Of a DNA stretch of 64,000 nucleotides, positions 1 to 9,069 are shown piece by piece. Origin of the DNA: Bradyrhizobium sp. Gha (lineage in GTDB: Bacteria > Pseudomonadota > Alphaproteobacteria > Rhizobiales > Xanthobacteraceae); contig NZ_FOQM01000004.1 of NCBI RefSeq assembly GCF_900113735.1, forward strand, positions 62,001 to 126,000, in the 5' to 3' direction. Within the stretch, counting starts at the first letter, position 1; each line of letters opens with the position of its first letter. The translations under genes were made by a program, and so were the position numbers. The notes beneath the pieces are model-generated. The model was not told where the DNA came from, did not search any database, and saw only the letters and a list, made by a program, of their open reading frames with translations.

Positions 1-2
1 GG

Positions 3-173
3 ACCGACGGCAAAAAGGCTCCAGCGATCCTAGTTTATGCTTGGAACGAAAATGACGAAGGCGGCTGGCTGGTGCCAACCAGCCCGTGCGATACTCAACG
101 ACTTGAAGCCTTCCATAGCGTCCTATCTACGGAGCCACTGAGTCACAATCCGAAATGTAAGATTATCGAATAG
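3..173 (+). CDS. C-terminal end of a putative WbsX/GH99-like glycan protein (partial)
   Basis: An open frame enters from the left edge and stops at TAG 171-173, giving the last 56 residues of a protein whose start lies outside the window. It contains VYAWNENDEGGW, which resembles the AWNEW-CEGAYLEP stretch that closes the WbsX/GH99-like domain of the large minus-strand protein at 2882-6805. On that resemblance it is probably the end of a glycan-processing or glycosyltransferase-associated protein. It converges on the minus-strand gene at 234. Base composition is more A+T-rich than most of the window. The assignment rests on one short motif. Confidence 0.5.
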   Translation, partial: TDGKKAPAILVYAWNENDEGGWLVPTSPCDTQRLEAFHSVLSTEPLSHNPKCKIIE

Positions 174-233
174 ATTACTAAGGCCGGTATCTGTGGCCTG
201 GCTAGGAGTACGCCAGAACGCAAAATACAGACT

Positions 234-1073
234 TTAGAAAATTCCCTCGAACTCCCGAGGAATGCGCCACAGCGCGTCGCTTCGAATATCAGCACCCACG
301 CTCGCGTTGGACATTTGCTCCAATAGGGGCCTGATCGGCATGTCACCTATAGAGAACCGCTCAGGGATCAACTTCGGCATCTCCGACGCGGCCCTCATCA
401 AGTTTGTAAAATCGGAGTCTGCGATACGCTGGTGAGCGGCAGCGCTCTCATCCCGTGATGTTGCCCTCGCCAACTCCCGCGTTTGGTTCAAGCGGCGCAA
501 GCCGATAGCCAAATCAAAATAGCGGAGATGAAACAAATATACATCGGCGAAATTCGTAGGCTGATCGCAAGTATGAAATCCCCTCCCCCACTTGATGGGT
601 GTACTCGTGATAAGGGGCTTACACATTGGCGAAACAAAGCGCACCCAATGCCGTTGTTGGGTTACAGGCCTTGCCAAATCGAGCATATCTTCGTCGCCGA
701 GTACCTGATGCACGTTCAGTCCCACGGCCGTAACGGTTTTCACCTCAGTCTTCGAACAGAAGTCAAGTAATCCAGCATATTTGGTCGGACTTGGAACAAC
801 TATCTCATCAACATCTGTGTAAATGACAACATCGTAGTAATTCAGCAGCAATCCGGCGAGCCTCGACATGCTATCGACGCGCTTGATTTCGTCTTGAGGA
901 GTACGGGGCAAATAGAACGTACTTGGATGAGAGAGGAGCCGAACTGATTGATCATCGGATCCGTGATCGACGACGAAACAGTTGTCCGCACCAATTTGAG
1001 ACGAGTAGTATTTGAACCAGATGGGGAGATATTCTGGCTCGTTGTAAACCATAGTAACTGCAGCAATTTTCAT
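234..1073 (-). CDS. Glycosyltransferase family 2-like protein
   Basis: This 279-residue protein begins at ATG 1073 with MKIAAVTMVYNEPEYLPIWF, the usual opening of the small GT2-like enzymes that contain a DxD sugar-nucleotide site. The DHGSDD segment (about residues 34-39) and YTDVDEIV (near residue 86) are the expected nucleotide and metal binding motifs. An upstream in-frame ATG at 1103 would add ten residues with no family match, so the internal ATG is preferred. It is probably a cytoplasmic enzyme that transfers a sugar during surface-polysaccharide synthesis; donor and acceptor cannot be told. It is last in a minus-strand run of glycan genes, 98 bp after the pyruvyltransferase-like gene. 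Codon usage is more A+T-rich than in the secretion genes. Confidence 0.8.
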   Translation of the reverse strand: MKIAAVTMVYNEPEYLPIWFKYYSSQIGADNCFVVDHGSDDQSVRLLSHPSTFYLPRTPQDEIKRVDSMSRLAGLLLNYYDVVIYTDVDEIVVPSPTKYAGLLDFCSKTEVKTVTAVGLNVHQVLGDEDMLDLARPVTQQRHWVRFVSPMCKPLITSTPIKWGRGFHTCDQPTNFADVYLFHLRYFDLAIGLRRLNQTRELARATSRDESAAAHQRIADSDFTNLMRAASEMPKLIPERFSIGDMPIRPLLEQMSNASVGADIRSDALWRIPREFEGIF

Positions 1074-1171
1074 CTGTACACGACCTGGGACTGATGGACG
1101 CATTGATCACGAGGATGTGGCCCCCCGCATAATCTTTAGAAGCGCAAATCCGAGAGGACCTTATTCGCCCG

Positions 1172-2284
1172 TCAAATTTCCGCGTCCTTGATTCGGAGTC
1201 CATTGCTCCCAAGGAACTCGACGTAAGAGGGCCACAGTTCGCCATAGCGGTCTAGGATGGCAACCGGATCAATCTTTGAATAGAGAGTAGCCACATCGAT
1301 TTGTTCGACATTCAATATAGAAACCCAAGGGACTCCAAGAAATCGGCACATGTCCTCTGTCCTCGTATCATGACAGACAACCAGCGCAGGTACACCGCGC
1401 TGCAGAGCGATCATGCAACCGTGGAACCGAGTACCGAAAACGAAATCGAAGGCTTCAATCTCCTTGAGCCATTCGTCGACATCGAAAAACACTCGCATAT
1501 GGGCCTTCGCCCAATCACACGCCTCATCATCAGGAACAACGTCGCGCATAAATCCGACGATCGTATTCAGTGATTCGCCGATGCCGATACCTGCACGATC
1601 CTCTGCAACTCTAATCTCCGCTAGCTCGCTTTGCGCAATGAAGTCAGCCTTCCAAGTCGCGCCTAGCTTGTAGATATCCAATACAACACGCCGCATTGTT
1701 TCTTTGTCGAAGGCATGACCAATGACGTCGCGCGACGCATTTACTGATATGCGCCTCAACTCTTCGAAGGGCCGCCTGACGATCTGAGGGCCTCTTGGCC
1801 CGCTCATGTAGTAGGATGGACAGCCGGTCACAGTCACATTGTGAACACCGCGATGGGCCAGGACATCCTTGGTGTATGGTCCCCGCACTCCGATGCTGAC
1901 TGCACGCTCGGCAATCACTTTCACGAACCTTTCGGTCCCTGGCATTAGCTCGATATTGGGGTCGTAATTGTTCGATTGCGCACCAAGACCAACGATGGCC
2001 ACGGGCAAATCGGCACGCTCGATGTAGTCAGCCATCCCGCCAAAGTCGAACTTCGGAAACAGGAAATTGGCGGCGGCAATGACGATCATGTCATAGCGCT
2101 CGTGCACCTCCTTCGGGTCGACACGATAGTCCCACGAGATATCGTTATATGCGATCTGACTCAGCAGCCCGTGCGCTATCAGCTGGTTTCCCGTATTGCC
2201 GCCCGTTTTCGCGAGCTTGGAGATCGGGTCCTCTCCAGGCTCCGCGGAAATGCTGGGCGTCGCTCCGAGCAGGAAAATATTCAC
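1172..2284 (-). CDS. Polysaccharide pyruvyl transferase family protein
   Basis: This 370-residue protein has the layout of the polysaccharide pyruvyl transferase family (PF04230). The N-terminus has MNIFLLGATPS and GGNTGNQLIAHG, the middle has VGLGAQSNNY, and the C-terminal half has the family hallmark FGTRFHGCMIALQRGVPAL followed by a cytoplasmic-looking end. Characterised members move pyruvate from phosphoenolpyruvate to a sugar of an exopolysaccharide, although many relatives are untested. The start is supported by a GGAGGAG sequence just upstream. It lies between a GT2-like gene and the small YPDV-repeat gene, which supports a glycan-decorating role. The target sugar is unknown. Confidence 0.82.
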   Translation of the reverse strand: MNIFLLGATPSISAEPGEDPISKLAKTGGNTGNQLIAHGLLSQIAYNDISWDYRVDPKEVHERYDMIVIAAANFLFPKFDFGGMADYIERADLPVAIVGLGAQSNNYDPNIELMPGTERFVKVIAERAVSIGVRGPYTKDVLAHRGVHNVTVTGCPSYYMSGPRGPQIVRRPFEELRRISVNASRDVIGHAFDKETMRRVVLDIYKLGATWKADFIAQSELAEIRVAEDRAGIGIGESLNTIVGFMRDVVPDDEACDWAKAHMRVFFDVDEWLKEIEAFDFVFGTRFHGCMIALQRGVPALVVCHDTRTEDMCRFLGVPWVSILNVEQIDVATLYSKIDPVAILDRYGELWPSYVEFLGSNGLRIKDAEI

Positions 2285-2393
2285 AGGTCTCCTCCGGCCA
2301 CCTTCAATCTAAAACCGGATCTTACCAGCTTTATTCCCACCGCGGCCCGGTGATCATCATCAGAAAGCATCGTTCTCAGCAAACGTCCCACAG

Positions 2394-2837
2394 CTAAGTC
2401 CCTTTAATGGCCGACTTCCACTGCGCGGCGTCGCCTTCATACTCCGGAGCCGGGCACCGGCCTTCTCCGCCGCCAATTGCATGGAAATGGGTCTCGGCAG
2501 ACTTGATCTTGCCCTCACGTACCGCAGCAGCAACATCGGGGTACTGGCTGAGATACCAATCGTTATCGACAGAAGGACCGCCTCCACGCCGCCCCTCAAA
2601 GTACCCGAAACCGATATAGTGGAGGCGCGCACTCTCGACTTCTCCGCGAGCGATGGCTTTGGCGACGTCCGCATTTTCGCGTAGATAGGAATCTTCGTCG
2701 AACTCGGCAGCCGACAGCGCAATCTGCAGCAGCATCTTCAGGAGCCTGGCAGGTATTTTAACCTGACCATTTCCGTCAAGCACCGACTTGTTGCTGTTCA
2801 GCGCGCTCATCAAAGATTCAGCGGAAGGTACGAACAT
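2394..2837 (-). CDS. Small protein with two YPDV/EGR repeats
   Basis: A 147-residue protein of unknown function. Residues about 50-90 and 93-135 are two copies of a motif of the form YL-x3-PDVA...HY-x3-G-x2-EGR, the first reading YLRENADVAKA then GYFEGRR, the second WYLSQYPDVAAA then GGGEGR. The same motif occurs about five times at the N-terminus of the 1307-residue protein 44 bp upstream, so the two proteins probably share a partner or substrate. The N-terminal 45 residues have no recognised domain. No signal peptide or membrane segment is evident. It sits inside the minus-strand glycan gene run. Confidence 0.65.
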   Translation of the reverse strand: MFVPSAESLMSALNSNKSVLDGNGQVKIPARLLKMLLQIALSAAEFDEDSYLRENADVAKAIARGEVESARLHYIGFGYFEGRRGGGPSVDNDWYLSQYPDVAAAVREGKIKSAETHFHAIGGGEGRCPAPEYEGDAAQWKSAIKGT

Positions 2838-2881
2838 ATTGCCCCCGAAATGCGTTATGTTTTTGACTGAGAGGTACGATC

Positions 2882-5800
2882 TTAACTGGCGCGTGCGCCC
2901 GCTTTGCTCGGCTTCTTTGGTGGCTCTGCGTCTGCTGGCGGTCCGAGGAGTTGCGCCGACACCTCCTCGAGATAAGTGGCCTGAGACTTTATCTCCGGAC
3001 CTGAAAATTCAAACCGCTCCCGCGCGACGCGGTGCATGCTCTCGATTTCCTCGACGTGCTTCTGCGCCTTCAGCGAGTGCGTGACGCTGGCGGCATGGCG
3101 ACGATGGACGTTGAGGGGGTCGGCGACATAGGCGATCCTGGCGCCGGGCACGGCCAGGCATTCCAGATAGATGCGCCAATCGCCGGCCATCCGCAAGTCC
3201 TTCAGATCCTTCCGGCAGGCAGCCAGCGCATGTAGCAGCGCCTCACGGCGCCACAGCACGGACGAGACGTTGAGGATGGTGTTCTTCACGCCGAGGAAAC
3301 GGGCGACGAACTCGCGGCCCGCAAACACCTCGGTCTTCGACAGCGCGCCGGGCTCGATGCTGGCGTAATAGGGCTTGTAGCTCTCATAGACGTGCTGGCC
3401 CTCGGCGTCGATCGACTTGGAATCGGTAAAGCCGAAGGCGATGTTCGGGTCGGTCTTCATCTGCGCCAGGAGGCTCGACAGGAAGGTCGGCTCGGAGAGA
3501 TCGTCGGCTTCGGCGATCCACAGGAATTCGCCCCTGGCCATCTCGGCCGCCTTGGTCCATTGCGCGAACACCGAGCCGGAATTCTCCTCGTTGACGACAA
3601 GCGTGAGATCACGCTGGCGCTCCTCCGCCACCTTCATGATGACGGAGATGCTGTCGTCCTTGGAACAGTCGTCGAGCACGATGACTTCCTCGACCGGATG
3701 GTTCTGGTCGAAGATGGTGTAGAGCCGCTCGGGCAGGCAGTGCGCGTAATTGTAGTTCGGGACAGCGACCGAAATGGACGGCAACGCCGGCACGGCAACG
3801 CGCAGGAGGTCGCGCACGTAGTCCGGGAAGTTGAAATTGTCCTCGATGATGGCCAACATCCGGCGCCGCTCGGCCTCCGACGGCGGCCACTGCAGGAACT
3901 CGACGATGGCGTCCGCCATCGCCGGCACGTCGCAATATGGCACGACCCGCCCCACCTTCTCCTTCAGCAGAAAGCCCGGAATGCCGCCGGAGTCGGCGAA
4001 GGCGACCACGGGCACCCCGACGCTCAGGGCTTCCAGCGCCACGGTCGGGAACGGATCCTCGCGGGACGTCAGCGCGTAGACGTCGGAGGCCGAGTAAAGC
4101 CCCTGCATGTCCGAACGATAGCCGGCGAAATGAAAACGTCCCGTCGCCTTGGCGCGTTCCAGCTCCGGCCCCAACCATTCCCGGAGTGCGGGATCGATGC
4201 CGCCCGCCCAACAGAAATGGACGTGCGGATGATCCTGCCGGATCGCGCTCCAGGCCTGGAGGAAGAGATCAATACCCTTGCGCAGATCGGCATAGCCGAC
4301 GCCGAGCACCATCTTGTCACCGGGAACGAGGCCGAACTCCTTGCGGATCGCAGCCGCCTCTTCAGGCGCCGGCGCAATCTGCTTGTAGCTGCCCTGCGGC
4401 CGGATCAGGAAACGCTCGTCGGCCGGATCCAGCTCGAGCATTTCGACGAGCTTGTCGCGAACGAAATCGGAGGCGAACACGACGTGCTTCGCCTCGCTGA
4501 CCGCCATGCGCGCGTCGTCCTCGAGGTTCTTTTCGCGGAGGATCCGAGGCAGCTCGTGCACCAGCGAAATGGCGCGGAACCCCATCTGGGTTGCCAGCTT
4601 CACGGCGCGGCCGCTCGCCGTCGTGTTGACGATCGCCGCAGTAAAGCCCTTGTCCTTGAAGTGCTGGAGGGCGGAAGGAAGATCGGACAGCTTGCCGAGC
4701 ACGGTCAGCGGTCCGGAGGCGCGATAGTCGGGCTCCATCACACCTCCGGAGAGGAGGAGGTATTCGGTCTCGATGTTGAAGGCGCTGCGCAGGGTCTTGC
4801 CGATGTTGAGCAGCAGATGCTGCGCGCCGCTCGGGAACGCGTCGTGCCCGATCAGCAGAACCTTGGGTGACGACAGATCGCGGGTCAGGCCCGTCGCGGC
4901 CCGCGCCGTCGCATTCAGATAGGCCGAGCCGAAATGCAGATCGGGCTCGAGATACGCACCCTCGCACCATTCGTTCCACGCATTGACGCAGACGAACGAT
5001 TCGCCGAAGAACGTGTGACGCTGCGCGCCCTCGACCAGGGCCGACAACCACGCTTCGTACTTCTGCGGCGTCGATCCCTGGATGACGAGGCCGGTGCCTT
5101 GCCGGCGCGCGTCGTTGTCCCAGCTCGGAACGGCGGTCTTGATCAATGGAAAATTCGGCCTGCTCTCGTCGAGCGAATATTTCACGACGTGGTCATAGCT
5201 GTAGATCTGTCCCGAAAACGTATCGTCCAGGATCTTCGCTTCGGACGTCACCAGCGGCGTGTATTTGGTGATCTTGTGCGGCGGAAACTCGATCGCGCCG
5301 TCGAGACCCATCACGGTCGGATCGAAATCATCGAAGCTCTGGCTCATGATGATGATGGGATCTTCGCGAAACTTCTTCGCGAAGATGGCGCGCCATCGCG
5401 CGATCACTTTCGCCGTGTCCGGGATGAGACGCGGGCGGTAGATCATCAGGAGCGGACGGCCCTGCACGCGAATATAGCGCGGATCCTTGAAGTGACGGCA
5501 GAAATCGGCAAGCAGACGCTCGTCGTCCTCACCGAGATAATCCTGCGAGATCAGGACTTCGCTCTCCATGCCGTCCCAGCGCCGGGTCCAATTCTCGTTG
5601 GCCCACATCAGGCAGAACGGCATCTTGATGTCGCGCGCCTTCAGGAACTGCTCCAACGGGCGCTCCATCAGGCGCTTTCCGTTGAACCAGTAGTAGTAAT
5701 AGACGAAGCCGTGAATACCGGCCGCCAGCGCGAGCTTCACCTGCTGTCGCATCACCTCGATATCGAGCAATGAATAGAAACCGAGGTCCCGCGGCACGCG

Positions 5801-6805
5801 CGGCTGGTAGTGATCCTTGAAGCGCGGCACACCTCGCGTAATGTTCGTCCATTCCGTGAAGCCCGTGCCCCACCATTTGTCGTTCTCGGGGAAGGCATGG
5901 AATTGGGTGAGGTAATAGGCCAGCACTTTGGCGCGCGGCTTCGTGCCGGCAGGCAGCGGGCGCAACTCCTCGAACAGCGGACTCGGCTTGGTGAAGCGCT
6001 TGATCTCGGCCGGAATCGTCGCCTCGTTTTCCGGCGGCGAGGGATAAATACCTTCCTCATGCCGGTGCTCGAGATAATGCAGCAGCGGATTCTGGTCGGT
6101 TTTTCCCTTGAAATAGCGCTGGATGTAGAACTTCGTGTCGAACTCGGCGGAGGGATTACGTCCCTCCTTGTAGCCGTGGAAGATGAAGTGCTCGAACGGA
6201 TCAACCCCGGCCGCCGCGACATCCTTGTAGGTGTCGAGATAATAAGCCGCATCGAATTCCGGAATGGGACCGAAGGGACCGAGCCGGTTCTTGAGATAAT
6301 GAGCAAGCGGGCTCTCGTCCGCGGGAATGGCATACTTCTCGCGATACCAGGCCGGCTGGAAGTACGCGCTGGGCCTGCGACCCTCGGGTTCGCCATGCCG
6401 CGCATAATGCAACAGGGGCTGAACGTCGCCGTCCTGAACATCAGGATAGGTCGCAACGTACCACATGGGATCGAAGATCGGATTGGGCTTGCGACCTTCC
6501 TTGTAGCCGTAGAGGAAGAAGTGTTCGAACGGTTGCGCGCCGCCCGCGATGACGTCGGGATAAGTCTGTCCGTAGAACACCTCGTCGAACAAGCCGAGGC
6601 CTTCGAGATAGCGCCTGATGGCGGAAAGATCTTCCGCCGGTTTCGGAGCGGGAGCTTCCACGACGGCGGAGGACTCCTTCACGCCGTCGTCGTGCTTCTC
6701 CGTCTTCACGGCGATCTTCGCCTGTGAACGGCCATTCGCTGCGGCTGTCTTTCTGGGCTCTTTTTGTCCAGCGTCCCGAGCAAGTTTTGACAGGAAGTCA
6801 GCCAT
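2882..6805 (-). CDS. Three-part glycan protein: YPDV repeats, WbsX/GH99-like, GT4 and GT2 domains
   Basis: A 1307-residue protein starting at ATG 6805 (a GTG two codons upstream is possible). Residues about 70-258 hold five degenerate repeats, such as WYVATYPDV...HYARHGEPEGRR. Residues about 290-640 are a WbsX/GH99-like domain (LAYYLTQFHAFPENDKWWG, MWANENWTRRWDG, AWNEWCEGAYLEP). A GT4-type domain follows to about residue 1010 (GYADLRKGIDL, SREDPFPTVALEALSVGVPV), then a GT2 domain (SVAVPNYNY, VLDDCSKDDS, WIAEADD). Such proteins are found in O-antigen and exopolysaccharide loci. Two transferase folds plus a hydrolase-like fold suggest one polypeptide carries out several steps on one glycan. It follows the type I secretion genes in the same direction. 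Confidence 0.85.
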   Translation of the reverse strand: MADFLSKLARDAGQKEPRKTAAANGRSQAKIAVKTEKHDDGVKESSAVVEAPAPKPAEDLSAIRRYLEGLGLFDEVFYGQTYPDVIAGGAQPFEHFFLYGYKEGRKPNPIFDPMWYVATYPDVQDGDVQPLLHYARHGEPEGRRPSAYFQPAWYREKYAIPADESPLAHYLKNRLGPFGPIPEFDAAYYLDTYKDVAAAGVDPFEHFIFHGYKEGRNPSAEFDTKFYIQRYFKGKTDQNPLLHYLEHRHEEGIYPSPPENEATIPAEIKRFTKPSPLFEELRPLPAGTKPRAKVLAYYLTQFHAFPENDKWWGTGFTEWTNITRGVPRFKDHYQPRVPRDLGFYSLLDIEVMRQQVKLALAAGIHGFVYYYYWFNGKRLMERPLEQFLKARDIKMPFCLMWANENWTRRWDGMESEVLISQDYLGEDDERLLADFCRHFKDPRYIRVQGRPLLMIYRPRLIPDTAKVIARWRAIFAKKFREDPIIIMSQSFDDFDPTVMGLDGAIEFPPHKITKYTPLVTSEAKILDDTFSGQIYSYDHVVKYSLDESRPNFPLIKTAVPSWDNDARRQGTGLVIQGSTPQKYEAWLSALVEGAQRHTFFGESFVCVNAWNEWCEGAYLEPDLHFGSAYLNATARAATGLTRDLSSPKVLLIGHDAFPSGAQHLLLNIGKTLRSAFNIETEYLLLSGGVMEPDYRASGPLTVLGKLSDLPSALQHFKDKGFTAAIVNTTASGRAVKLATQMGFRAISLVHELPRILREKNLEDDARMAVSEAKHVVFASDFVRDKLVEMLELDPADERFLIRPQGSYKQIAPAPEEAAAIRKEFGLVPGDKMVLGVGYADLRKGIDLFLQAWSAIRQDHPHVHFCWAGGIDPALREWLGPELERAKATGRFHFAGYRSDMQGLYSASDVYALTSREDPFPTVALEALSVGVPVVAFADSGGIPGFLLKEKVGRVVPYCDVPAMADAIVEFLQWPPSEAERRRMLAIIEDNFNFPDYVRDLLRVAVPALPSISVAVPNYNYAHCLPERLYTIFDQNHPVEEVIVLDDCSKDDSISVIMKVAEERQRDLTLVVNEENSGSVFAQWTKAAEMARGEFLWIAEADDLSEPTFLSSLLAQMKTDPNIAFGFTDSKSIDAEGQHVYESYKPYYASIEPGALSKTEVFAGREFVARFLGVKNTILNVSSVLWRREALLHALAACRKDLKDLRMAGDWRIYLECLAVPGARIAYVADPLNVHRRHAASVTHSLKAQKHVEEIESMHRVARERFEFSGPEIKSQATYLEEVSAQLLGPPADAEPPKKPSKAGARAS

Positions 6806-6988
6806 TTTCACACAATCACAGGTCGTTTATGGGTTTATTCCGCGAAGCCCACCGTAATGCAAGGTTGCTGTCACGGATATGAAAGGGAGCGTTAATCCTG
6901 CTCACAAAGCGGCTTTGAGTTGCCCGAACTCGCGTCGGTGAGCTCATAATTCGGGCCACGGCTTCGCAAAGGAAGCGGCACGCCGAAA

Positions 6989-9067
6989 CTAGACTTTCGC
7001 ATGAGCGGCTTCGCCGCCTGCCTGCGCCAGTGTCGACAATCTCTGTTTCGCAATTTCATTCCCCTGCTCCGCAGCCCTGCGATACCAGCCTTCCGCCGCG
7101 GCGGCATCGCGCGCCGTTCCCGCCGCCGTCATCAACGCATCACCCACCGAGACCTGCGCCGCTGCAAGCCCCTGCTCCGCGGCCTGCAAAAACCACTCGA
7201 ACGCCTTTTGCGGATCGGCATCAACGCCCTGCCCCTTGGCGAGCATCACGGCGAGATTGTACTGGCCGATGGCGTGGCCCTGTCGCGCGGCGGCCTCGTA
7301 CCAGGCAACCCCGCGGGCGAGGTCCTGCTCCACGCCGTTGCCGGTGCAATACATCACGCCGAGCTGGAATTGGGCGAGCGGCTGACCGGCCTGGGCCGCC
7401 TTCTCGAACCAGAACGCGGCGCGCCCGGGGTCGGCAAGGCCCGTCGATGCATCGAGATGGGCGCCGCCGAGCGCCAGCATGGCGTCGACGAGGCCCGCCT
7501 CGGCCGCACGCGCGTAGAGCCGCGCCGCCTCCGGCCAGTCGGCCGCGCCGCCGAAGCGGCCGGCGCGCAGCTGCGCGAGCTGGAGGGTCGCGCCGGCATG
7601 GCCACTGGCGGAGGCACGCTCCAGCAGCTCGGCGGCGCGCCCGCGCGCGGACTCATCCTGGCCCGATTGCAGCATGAACATCGCATAGGCAAGGCTCGCC
7701 TCGGCATCGCCGCCGGCTGCGGCCTTCTTGAGCCATTCCTCGGCACGGGCATGGTCGCGATCGACGCCGGTGCCGGCGGAATAGAGATGGCCAAGCTGGA
7801 CCTGCGCGGCGGGAACGCCGGCATTGGCCGCGAACTCGAACCATTTCAGCGCGGCGGCGATGTCCTGCTTCAGGCCGGTGCCCTTGAGATGGAATACGGC
7901 AGCGTTGTAGGCGGCGGCGGCGTGACCGTTCTCGGCCGCCTTCAGGAACCATTTGCCGGCCTCGCGCAGGCTCGGCGCATGGCCCTGGCCGGTGGCATAG
8001 AAACGGCCGGTGAAGAACTGCGCCTGCACGTCGGCACGCTCGGCGGCCTGGAGATACCAATAGGCGGCCTCGCGCAGGTCGGGCTCGGTGCCGACGCCCT
8101 TGGAATAGAACTCGCCGAGCGCCTGGATCGCAGGCAGATGACCACGACGCGCAGCCTTGCGCAGCGCCGTCTCGGCCTTGTCCACCGAGCGCGGCACGCC
8201 CTCGCCGCGCAGATAGAGCTGGCCGATGTTGAAATGCGCCGTGACGTCGTCGTGACGGGCGGCATCCGCGAACAGGCGCGCGGCCTCGGTCACGTCCTTG
8301 GCAACGCCGTCACCGTTCAGATGCAGGTAGGCCAGCGCCACCTTGGCGCGGACATGGTCCTTTGCAACCGCCTTGCGATACCAGGCCGCGGCGGTCTCGG
8401 CGTCCTTGGGCACGCCGAGGCCCTGAAAATGGATGTCGCCGAGGCCGAACTCACCAGCGGCCGAGCCCTGCGCGGCCGCCTTCTCGTACCATTCGCGCGC
8501 CGCGCCATGATCCTGCGTACAGCCGCGCCCATGGCGTAGAAGCTCGCCGAGCAGCGCCTGCGCCTCGGCATCGCCGGATTGCGCGGCACGCTCGAGATAG
8601 GCGAAGGCGCGCTCCGGCTGCCTCTCCACCGCGAGGCCGCGCGGGAAGATGACGCGGGCGGTGGAGGATTCACCGACCTCCGCACTCCGAGCCTTGGCTT
8701 TTTCCTGGGCCGCCCGCCGCCAGACCTCGGGCGCATCCGGCCCGATCGGTGCCGCGATGCCTTCAAGCAGGAGACGCCCCAAAATGATCTGGGCCGCGGT
8801 GTGGCCGGCCTCCGCCGCCTGCTCATACCAAGCCACCGCCTCGGGGAAGACGCGGGAAACGCCCTGCCCGTTTCGGTACAACTCCCCAATACGGAAAGCC
8901 GCATCCGCCGAACCGCGCTCGGCGGCGTAGTGCCAGTGCTCGAACGCTTCCATGAACGCGCCGCGAGCATGCGCGGCTGCGCCGCGTTGAACCAGCGCCG
9001 CGGGGCCGAGCACGGCACGCGGGCGCAGGCGACGCAGCAACGTCGGCATACGCAGGTGAGCGGCCAT
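6989..9067 (-). CDS. Sel1-repeat (SLR/TPR-like) protein
   Basis: This 692-residue protein is almost entirely Sel1-like repeats of about 36 residues, with the recurring pattern A-x2-LG-x2-Y-x2-G-x-GV-x2-D-x2-A-x2-WY-x2-AA-x2-G (for example FRIGELYRNGQGVSRVFPEA and QLGVMYCTGNGVEQDLARGV). Such alpha-solenoids bind partner proteins and have no catalysis of their own. ATG 9067 is chosen; a GTG at 9073 would overlap the adaptor stop codon. Either way it is the third gene of a tight hlyB-hlyD-sel1 operon, which suggests it assists the exporter or its cargo. No clear signal peptide is present, so a cytoplasmic location is more likely. Confidence 0.85.
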   Translation of the reverse strand: MAAHLRMPTLLRRLRPRAVLGPAALVQRGAAAHARGAFMEAFEHWHYAAERGSADAAFRIGELYRNGQGVSRVFPEAVAWYEQAAEAGHTAAQIILGRLLLEGIAAPIGPDAPEVWRRAAQEKAKARSAEVGESSTARVIFPRGLAVERQPERAFAYLERAAQSGDAEAQALLGELLRHGRGCTQDHGAAREWYEKAAAQGSAAGEFGLGDIHFQGLGVPKDAETAAAWYRKAVAKDHVRAKVALAYLHLNGDGVAKDVTEAARLFADAARHDDVTAHFNIGQLYLRGEGVPRSVDKAETALRKAARRGHLPAIQALGEFYSKGVGTEPDLREAAYWYLQAAERADVQAQFFTGRFYATGQGHAPSLREAGKWFLKAAENGHAAAAYNAAVFHLKGTGLKQDIAAALKWFEFAANAGVPAAQVQLGHLYSAGTGVDRDHARAEEWLKKAAAGGDAEASLAYAMFMLQSGQDESARGRAAELLERASASGHAGATLQLAQLRAGRFGGAADWPEAARLYARAAEAGLVDAMLALGGAHLDASTGLADPGRAAFWFEKAAQAGQPLAQFQLGVMYCTGNGVEQDLARGVAWYEAAARQGHAIGQYNLAVMLAKGQGVDADPQKAFEWFLQAAEQGLAAAQVSVGDALMTAAGTARDAAAAEGWYRRAAEQGNEIAKQRLSTLAQAGGEAAHAKV

Positions 9068-9069
9068 GG

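Noticed and set aside
3392..4870. 492-codon open frame on the plus strand
   Set aside because: Antisense to the GT4/GT2 part of the 1307-residue protein; its translation is Arg/His/Asp-rich and matches no family.
7001..8539. 512-codon plus-strand frame
   Set aside because: Antisense shadow of the Sel1-repeat gene, caused by high G+C and the repeat periodicity.
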